From Bacillota bacterium (GTDB taxonomy: Bacteria > Bacillota > UBA4882 > UBA8346), in NCBI GenBank assembly GCA_023435225.1, contig JAEYRX010000073.1, forward strand, positions 1 through 5,206: DNA of 5,206 nt. Reading direction: 5' to 3'. Each line of letters starts with the position of its first letter. Position 1 is the stretch's first letter. The position numbers and the translations under genes are program-made. Below the pieces are notes generated by a model. That model did no database searches, had not been told where the DNA came from, and saw only the letters and a list, made by a program, of their open reading frames with translations. This document shows, in pieces, positions 1-3,768 of the stretch.

Positions 1-857
1 CGAACGAGCCTTCAACATCACGGGTTGAATACGGTCTTAGTACAGAATATGGTTCTTCGCTTATATCAAGCGCCCAACCAATTACCGAGCATAACATCAC
101 CCTAACCGGATTAATTCCGGGGAGCCAATACTATTTCCGGATCATCGCCACTGATGCGGCGGGTAATACGAGTACCGCAAACAGTTCCTTTAATACTTTG
201 ACGGATCAAAATATGGATGAAGGATTAGGTGCCTATTGGAAATTTGATGAAGGCGGCGGAACAGAGATCATTGATTCTACATCGAATCATTATAACGGCG
301 TATTAAAGGAACCGGCCCAATGGGTAGCCGGAAACCAAGGTTCCGGGATTTTATTGAATAATAATTATATCAACCTCGGTTCCAGTGATTTCGGGCTTAC
401 TGATGAACTGACGATCAGCGCCTGGGTGAAGATTAACGGCGATACCGGGGCTAACCAAGTCATAATTCGTCGGGGACAATATGTATATCCTTTTACAATT
501 TTCTATACGCCACATCAGACAATAGTGGGCATTATCCGGACAACTACGGGTACTCATTATGCCTATCCAAAAGCAAAAATCACAGCCAATGAATGGCATC
601 ATGTGGTGATGACTTATAAAAACGGCGCTTTGGAGTTATATATCGATTATTTAGATGAAGATAACAAATTGGATAAGTACACGGAAAGTAATGCCACCGG
701 TAATCTTCACTTCGGTTATGTTGTCTCCGAAACATATATTGGCGCCGGTCCAAGTACTACTACCCAAACAACCGAATTTTTTAATGGGGTGATTGATGAG
801 ATCCGGATCTACAACCGGGCGTTAACTTCTAACGAAGTGAAACAATTATCAAAGTAG
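1..857 (+). CDS. FN3-like + LamG-like (concanavalin-fold) modular protein, 3' end
   Basis: The reading frame is open from base 3 to the TAG at 855-857 and gives the last 284 residues of a longer protein; the true start lies upstream. Residues 1 to about 62 read like the end of a fibronectin-III/phosphatase-N-like beta sandwich: a VEYG..TEYGSS strand, then ITLTGLIPGSQYYFRI, then ATDAAGN. A short linker leads to a LamG-type jelly-roll domain (Laminin_G_3-like) from about residue 75 to the end. Its typical landmarks are YWKFDEG at 78-84, TISAWVKI near 137-144, NEWHHVVMTY at 196-205 and GVIDEIRIYNRAL at 262-274. Such modules bind glycans or other ligands in secreted or cell-surface proteins. The LamG domain closes the protein, with no sorting motif or membrane anchor after it. 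What the upstream part does (enzyme, adhesin or stalk) cannot be seen here. The TTG at 198 is internal, not a start. A terminator follows, so the gene is probably last in its transcription unit. Confidence 0.9.
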   Translation, partial: NEPSTSRVEYGLSTEYGSSLISSAQPITEHNITLTGLIPGSQYYFRIIATDAAGNTSTANSSFNTLTDQNMDEGLGAYWKFDEGGGTEIIDSTSNHYNGVLKEPAQWVAGNQGSGILLNNNYINLGSSDFGLTDELTISAWVKINGDTGANQVIIRRGQYVYPFTIFYTPHQTIVGIIRTTTGTHYAYPKAKITANEWHHVVMTYKNGALELYIDYLDEDNKLDKYTESNATGNLHFGYVVSETYIGAGPSTTTQTTEFFNGVIDEIRIYNRALTSNEVKQLSK

Positions 858-895
858 ATAGGCTCTTCAATTTATAAAAAAATAGGTAAACTTTT

Positions 896-923
896 GACGC
901 TGAGTAATTCAGCGTCTTTTTTT
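896..923 (+). terminator. Intrinsic terminator of the LamG gene
   Basis: The perfect 8-bp stem GACGCTGA/TCAGCGTC has a 5-nt loop (GTAAT) and is followed at once by seven T (917-923). It lies 38 bp after the stop codon of the LamG gene. This is a textbook rho-independent terminator and isolates the upstream gene from the regulatory region that follows. Confidence 0.9.
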
Positions 924-963
924 ACTTAAGTTCCGAAACGATGTCCAGTAATTTTTCTAAACA

Positions 964-1031
964 ATCATACTGAAGTATGATGATGATCAATCCGATGGAT
1001 AATTGAAAAATTCAACTGATTCATAGATGAT
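964..1031 (+). promoter_or_regulatory. Type-A operator pair with promoter, distal promoter of the acyl ligase
   Basis: The box ATCATACTGAAGTATGAT (964-981) is an 18-bp palindrome apart from its two central bases. A degenerate second box (988-1001, CAATCCGATGGATA) lies 22 bp downstream centre to centre. The -35-like TTGAAA (1003-1008) starts 8.5 bp past the centre of that second position, and a weak -10 (GATGAT, 1026-1031) follows at 17 bp. The stretch from 965 to 1007 aligns without gaps to the type-A promoter before hscC (3576-3618). The alignment supports the assignment more than the hexamers do, because the -10 is poor. It would drive the acyl ligase gene about 190 bp downstream. Confidence 0.5.
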
Positions 1032-1106
1032 AAAAAACATTAATTATTAATTTTAGGTTAATAACAGAGTTGAAAAGTACCATTAAACAATGGTTATTCA
1101 AAATAA

Positions 1107-1173
1107 ATGACAAATGTCATGAGCAAGAATGACAAAAATCATATTTACAGCGGGAAAATAAGAAATATATCAT
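1107..1173 (+). promoter_or_regulatory. Type-B operator pair with promoter, proximal promoter of the acyl ligase
   Basis: The palindromic box ATGACAAATGTCAT (1107-1120) is followed exactly 22 bp later by ATGACAAAAATCAT (1129-1142). The -35-like TTTACA (1144-1149) starts 15 bp after the start of the second box, and TATCAT (1168-1173, 18-bp spacer) is a good -10. The start codon of the ligase lies about 50 bp downstream of the -10. The same boxes with the same spacing recur at 3247-3282. Two phased dimer sites abutting a -35 suggest activation by a regulator of the NarL/LuxR class (as known for DesR or VraR/LiaR). The class is inferred from architecture only. Confidence 0.7.
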
Positions 1174-1209
1174 AGGATCATTGAACAAGAAAAGGTAGGA
1201 GTTTTATCC

Positions 1210-1217
1210 GGAAAGAG
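1210..1217 (+). promoter_or_regulatory. Ribosome binding site of the acyl ligase
   Basis: GGAAAGAG lies 8 nt before the ATG at 1226 and is a moderate Shine-Dalgarno sequence. A better-looking GGTAGGAG at 1194-1201 is about 25 nt from the ATG, too far to serve it, and no in-frame start codon lies between it and 1226. An in-frame TAG at 1196-1198 rules out a longer protein. Confidence 0.55.
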
Positions 1218-1225
1218 TTGTTTTC

Positions 1226-2992
1226 ATGAATAATTTACAAATTACCAATTATCAAACATTACAGGATCTGCTCCGAGCAAACTCGGCGATCGATGACTGC
1301 GGCATCGGTTTCATTAACAGTGAATCAAACGAAGTATTTATATCTTTTAAGGAGCTTTACCGAAAAGCCCTGGAACTATTATACCAGTTGCAAAAAAAAG
1401 GTATTGGCGCCGGAAATGAGTTGGTCTTTCAAATTGATGATCTTCAAGCATTTGTCATCCTCTTCTGGGCGTGTATTTTTGGGGGCATTATTCCGGTACC
1501 TGTTACGGTTGGCGGGTCTTTTGAACACAAATTAAAGTTGTTTAATATTTGGGAAATTTTGAAAAAGCCTTATCTGGCAACCGATGCTAAAATACTTAAC
1601 AAATTGGATGAGTTCGCCGCTGAGAACAGGTTAATACCGGTTTATCAAAAGATGGCTTCGGATGTTTTTTTGATGGAAGAGATAAACAATAGCAGTGAAA
1701 CGGGAAATATTTTTCCAGCCCAGCCGGATGATACAGCCTATATTCAGTTCACTTCCGGAACTACCGCTGAACCTAAGGGAGTTATTTTAACTCATCAAAA
1801 TTTAGTAGCCACTGCAGCGGCTATTTATAATGGTTCCCGGATGTCAGCGGATGATGTCTTGTTATCCTGGATGCCGCTCACTCATGATATGGGACTTAAC
1901 GGTTGTCATTTAGTACCAATTTGGGGTAAGTATACACAATACTTGATGCCGACTTCATTGTTTATTCGACATCCGGCTTTATGGCTTAAAAAGGCGGGGG
2001 AACATGGAGCTAGTATTCTTTCTTCCTCAAACTTCGGTCTTAAATATTTGTTAATGAAGGCCAAAGCTGTGGATGCAAAAGAATGGGACCTTTCCAGGGC
2101 TCGATTAATTTTTAACGGCGCGGAACCGATCTCCGCCAAGCTTTGTGATGAGTTTCTCTTACGTTTAAAAAAATATAATTTAAAACAAAATACCATGTTT
2201 ACGGTTTATGGCATGGCTGAGGCTGGTTTGGCGGTAACTTTTCCTCCTCCGGGAGAAGAGTACGTATTTGTTAATATTAATCCTGATTCCATTAAGATAG
2301 GGATGCCAATTGAAAAAACTAGTGAAACGGAAAAAAGTTTTAAATTTATAGATCTTGGCTATCCGGTTCCAGGTTGTTTGGTAAGGATTTGTGACGCCCG
2401 AAACCAAGTACTAGGCGAAAATATGACCGGCTATATACAAATATCGGGTTGCAATGTAACCCCTGGTTATTATCAAAATGAAAAGGCTGACACAGAGATA
2501 TTTACTGCCGATGGTTGGTTAAATACCGGCGATTTAGGGTTTATGAGCAGTGGACGTTTGGTGTTTATAGGACGGGCATCGGAAGTTGTTATCATTGATC
2601 AAAAATACTTCTTCCCGCATCTGATTGAAAGAATTATCGAGGATATAGGAGAACCCGAGTTCGGAGAGACGGTTTTTTGTGGCGTCAATAATAATAAGAA
2701 CGATGAAATGGAGCCATTACTGTTTATTTCTTTTAAAAGAAATTTACATGAGTTTATAATACCGGCTGAACAACTACGAAAATTGCTAAAGATAAAAAGC
2801 GGTTTAGAAGTAGAACGGATCATTCCGATTAAAAAAATCCCTAAAACCACTAGCGGAAAAATTCAGCGGTATAAGTTGGTTGAAAGTTATTTGAACGGGG
2901 AGTTTACGGATTTAATTGCAGAAATAAAGAAAATTGATACCGGCTTTGAAGCATTAGTCGAAAAAGAACAAGAGGTTGAAGTTGCAATTTAA
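1226..2992 (+). CDS. AMP-forming acyl ligase (FAAL / PksJ-type adenylating enzyme)
   Basis: This 588-residue member of the ANL adenylating superfamily is complete. It should activate a carboxylic acid, probably a fatty or other acyl chain, to acyl-AMP and pass it to CoA or to a carrier-protein phosphopantetheine arm. Visible motifs in order: the ATP-binding loop YIQFTSGTTAEPKG (172-185); WMPLTHDMGLNG (215-226), whose HDMGL signature is typical of fatty-acyl-AMP ligases and of loading domains in PksJ- and mycosubtilin-like synthetases; YGMAEAG (328-334); TGDLG (434-438); the hinge GRASEVVI (449-456); and KTTSGKIQR with the catalytic lysine K545. All core residues are present, so the enzyme should be active. 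It ends about 40 residues after that lysine in an acidic tail and has no fused carrier or condensation domain, so its acceptor must be CoA or a protein encoded elsewhere. The start at 1226 is the only one possible. It appears monocistronic, preceded by two promoters. Whether it is a FAAL or a CoA ligase cannot be settled from motifs alone. Confidence 0.88.
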   Translation: MNNLQITNYQTLQDLLRANSAIDDCGIGFINSESNEVFISFKELYRKALELLYQLQKKGIGAGNELVFQIDDLQAFVILFWACIFGGIIPVPVTVGGSFEHKLKLFNIWEILKKPYLATDAKILNKLDEFAAENRLIPVYQKMASDVFLMEEINNSSETGNIFPAQPDDTAYIQFTSGTTAEPKGVILTHQNLVATAAAIYNGSRMSADDVLLSWMPLTHDMGLNGCHLVPIWGKYTQYLMPTSLFIRHPALWLKKAGEHGASILSSSNFGLKYLLMKAKAVDAKEWDLSRARLIFNGAEPISAKLCDEFLLRLKKYNLKQNTMFTVYGMAEAGLAVTFPPPGEEYVFVNINPDSIKIGMPIEKTSETEKSFKFIDLGYPVPGCLVRICDARNQVLGENMTGYIQISGCNVTPGYYQNEKADTEIFTADGWLNTGDLGFMSSGRLVFIGRASEVVIIDQKYFFPHLIERIIEDIGEPEFGETVFCGVNNNKNDEMEPLLFISFKRNLHEFIIPAEQLRKLLKIKSGLEVERIIPIKKIPKTTSGKIQRYKLVESYLNGEFTDLIAEIKKIDTGFEALVEKEQEVEVAI

Positions 2993-3013
2993 GGATATAA
3001 GGCAGTATTAGTT

Positions 3014-3119
3014 TTAGGGAAGCGCTGATTAATCCGATTTTATGCGAGCAAATATGCGGCATTAGGCATTTTGCGAAGCACAAAATCGTCACTTATTCAA
3101 TTAATCAGCGCTTCCTTAG
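3014..3119. mobile_element. MITE-like element with 16-bp inverted repeats and TTAG duplication
   Basis: Perfect 16-bp terminal inverted repeats, GGAAGCGCTGATTAAT (3018-3033) and its complement (3100-3115), bound a 98-bp element. TTAG is present directly on both sides (3014-3017 and 3116-3119). A 4-bp YTAR duplication is what IS5-group insertion sequences make, and ends starting with GG are common in that family. Most of the interior folds back as well: CGATTTT (3035-3041) pairs with AAAATCG (3082-3088), CAAA (3049-3052) with TTTG (3070-3073) and ATGC (3054-3057) with GCAT (3066-3069). No transposase is encoded, so it would need a transposase supplied in trans. It sits 25 bp after the ligase stop codon. 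The family assignment is inferred from ends and duplication only. Confidence 0.75.
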
Positions 3120-3155
3120 AATAAAAAATAACCATCGGATAATCAACCCCCCAAT

Positions 3156-3182
3156 TTCGGAGCGCCCGCAAAGCGCTCCGAA
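3156..3182 (+). terminator. GC-rich hairpin, possible terminator of the acyl ligase transcript
   Basis: A perfect 10-bp stem TTCGGAGCGC/GCGCTCCGAA with a 7-nt loop (CCGCAAA) lies downstream of the ligase and the MITE. Only a weak T stretch follows (ATCATCTTT), so termination is plausible but not certain. If it is the terminator, the MITE landed between the stop codon and its terminator. The rest of 3120-3246 holds no gene that I can support. Confidence 0.4.
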
Positions 3183-3246
3183 TCATCTTTAGGATAAATC
3201 GCAAATCATCCTTATCCCTCGCGTCTATAATTAACTTCTCACAAAA

Positions 3247-3312
3247 ATGACAAATGTCATTTCTTAACATGACAAATATCATATTGAACTGAATTATTAG
3301 AAAAGCTATTCT
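3247..3312 (+). promoter_or_regulatory. Type-B operator pair with promoter, distal promoter of hscC
   Basis: ATGACAAATGTCAT (3247-3260) is identical to the first type-B box before the ligase. ATGACAAATATCAT (3269-3282) follows at the same 22-bp step and differs from its counterpart by one base. The -35-like TTGAAC (3284-3289) starts 15 bp after the second box, as at the ligase, and TATTCT (3307-3312) follows after 17 bp. Transcription would begin near 3319, inside the left arm of the first large hairpin. The transcript would run through both hairpins towards hscC. Confidence 0.7.
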
Positions 3313-3314
3313 AT

Positions 3315-3397
3315 ATAAGTTGAATTAAATTTCTTTAATAAATATTTACGTCCCTAAAAGCCGGACGTAATGGAACAATGAATTTAATTCAACTTAT
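3315..3397 (+). repeat. Structured hairpin element, copy 1
   Basis: A perfect 17-bp outer stem, ATAAGTTGAATTAAATT (3315-3331) with its complement (3381-3397), encloses 49 nt. Within these a perfect 8-bp inner stem TTACGTCC/GGACGTAA (3346-3353, 3363-3370) carries a 9-nt loop. The element aligns along its length with copy 2, including the internal-loop words TTTAATA and ACAAnGAATTTA, while stem differences are compensated on the opposite arm. It encodes nothing evident. It could be a leader RNA structure or a palindromic mobile repeat; strand is given only because the predicted transcript reads it this way. Confidence 0.75.
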
Positions 3398-3410
3398 TAC
3401 AGCTGTAATA
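3395..3410. repeat. 16-bp perfect palindrome joining the two hairpins
   Basis: TATTACAGCTGTAATA is fully self-complementary. It overlaps the last three bases of hairpin copy 1 and the first three of copy 2, leaving a 10-bp junction (TACAGCTGTA). It may be a separate protein-binding site, or the core of an alternative central hairpin between the two elements. Confidence 0.6.
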
Positions 3411-3493
3411 GGATGAAATAAATACAATTTTAATAGCATTTGCATTCGGCATTAAGAATGCAAATTTTGTACAAGGAATTTATTTCATCCTAT
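3408..3493 (+). repeat. Structured hairpin element, copy 2
   Basis: A perfect 16-bp outer stem ATAGGATGAAATAAAT (3408-3423) with its complement (3478-3493) encloses a perfect 10-bp inner stem ATTTGCATTC/GAATGCAAAT (3438-3447, 3456-3465) with an 8-nt loop. Its outer arm differs from that of copy 1 at 3 of 16 positions and its inner arm also differs, yet every stem pair is kept on both arms. The region after it, 3494-3570, is AT-rich with nothing recognisable. A T run at 3512-3517 is too far from the stem for a standard terminator. Confidence 0.75.
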
Positions 3494-3576
3494 ATAACTT
3501 AAGATAAAGTATTTTTTAAAAGATTATAAGTTTAATTTACATTATTCGACATTTTTATTTTGCCTGATAGTTCGAT

Positions 3577-3642
3577 CATACCAAAGTATCAATGTGTTCA
3601 TACTGGAGTATTATTGAAGTTCAAAATGAAGAATGGTTTAAT
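3577..3642 (+). promoter_or_regulatory. Type-A operator pair with promoter, proximal promoter of hscC
   Basis: CATACCAAAGTATC (3577-3590) and CATACTGGAGTATT (3599-3612) are two imperfect palindromic boxes 22 bp apart. TTGAAG (3614-3619) starts 8.5 bp past the centre of the second box, the distance also seen at both type-B promoters, and TTTAAT (3637-3642) follows after 17 bp as a good -10. Transcription would begin near 3649 and give a leader of about 100 nt before the hscC start. The site overlaps the start of the doubtful 58-aa ORF. Confidence 0.65.
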
Positions 3643-3768
3643 TGGAAAGTAATAAAGGATATGGAGATTGATATTGATGAAGATGTTGGACGAGAAATAC
3701 TATTGCTAATTTGTAAATCTTTAGAAGGAATAAAAGAGGTGTTCTTACTTGGCGATTATAGGTATTGA
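3592..3768 (+). CDS. Doubtful 58-aa ORF overlapping the start of hscC
   Basis: ATG 3592 to TGA 3766-3768 would encode a 58-residue acidic peptide, rich in E, D, I and W, that overlaps the first 20 bp of hscC. It has no signal peptide or domain that I recognise. No Shine-Dalgarno sequence precedes the ATG, and the first 17 codons coincide with the type-A operator and promoter, which argues against translation of the full frame. A shorter version from the ATG at 3661 (36 aa) lies downstream of the predicted transcription start and could be a leader peptide coupled to hscC. Its nearby AGG is too close to be a good binding site. More likely not a gene. Confidence 0.22.
   Translation: MCSYWSIIEVQNEEWFNWKVIKDMEIDIDEDVGREILLLICKSLEGIKEVFLLGDYRY
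3736..3741 (+). promoter_or_regulatory. Ribosome binding site fixing the TTG start of hscC
   Basis: GAGGTG lies 7 nt before the TTG at 3749, an ideal Shine-Dalgarno spacing. It identifies the non-ATG start, since the conserved Hsp70 N-terminus begins directly after it. Confidence 0.85.

Noticed and set aside
198..200. TTG as start of a 219-aa LamG protein
   Set aside because: The frame stays open to the window edge and the upstream residues form a recognisable FN3-like domain; no ribosome binding site precedes the TTG.
1070..1098. TTGAAA and GTTATT as a third promoter before the ligase
   Set aside because: The -10 matches poorly and no operator pair with the shared 22-bp geometry lies upstream; the nearby ACCATT/AATGGT hairpin (1079-1094) is short and of unknown meaning.
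2904..3092. 62-aa ORF on the minus strand
   Set aside because: It is made of the antisense of the ligase tail plus the MITE interior and has no recognisable domain or start signal.
3097..3282. 61-aa ORF on the minus strand
   Set aside because: Its start codon lies in the type-B operator, its 3' end runs into the MITE inverted repeat, it has no ribosome binding site, and its middle is the GC-rich hairpin.
3247..3282. Short repeats with regular spacing as a CRISPR fragment
   Set aside because: There are only two 14-bp units with an 8-bp gap, they are palindromic and they abut a promoter; this is operator architecture.
3478..3517. Hairpin copy 2 plus T run as an intrinsic terminator
   Set aside because: The T run (3512-3517) starts about 18 nt after the stem, too far for rho-independent termination, and the stem is AT-rich.
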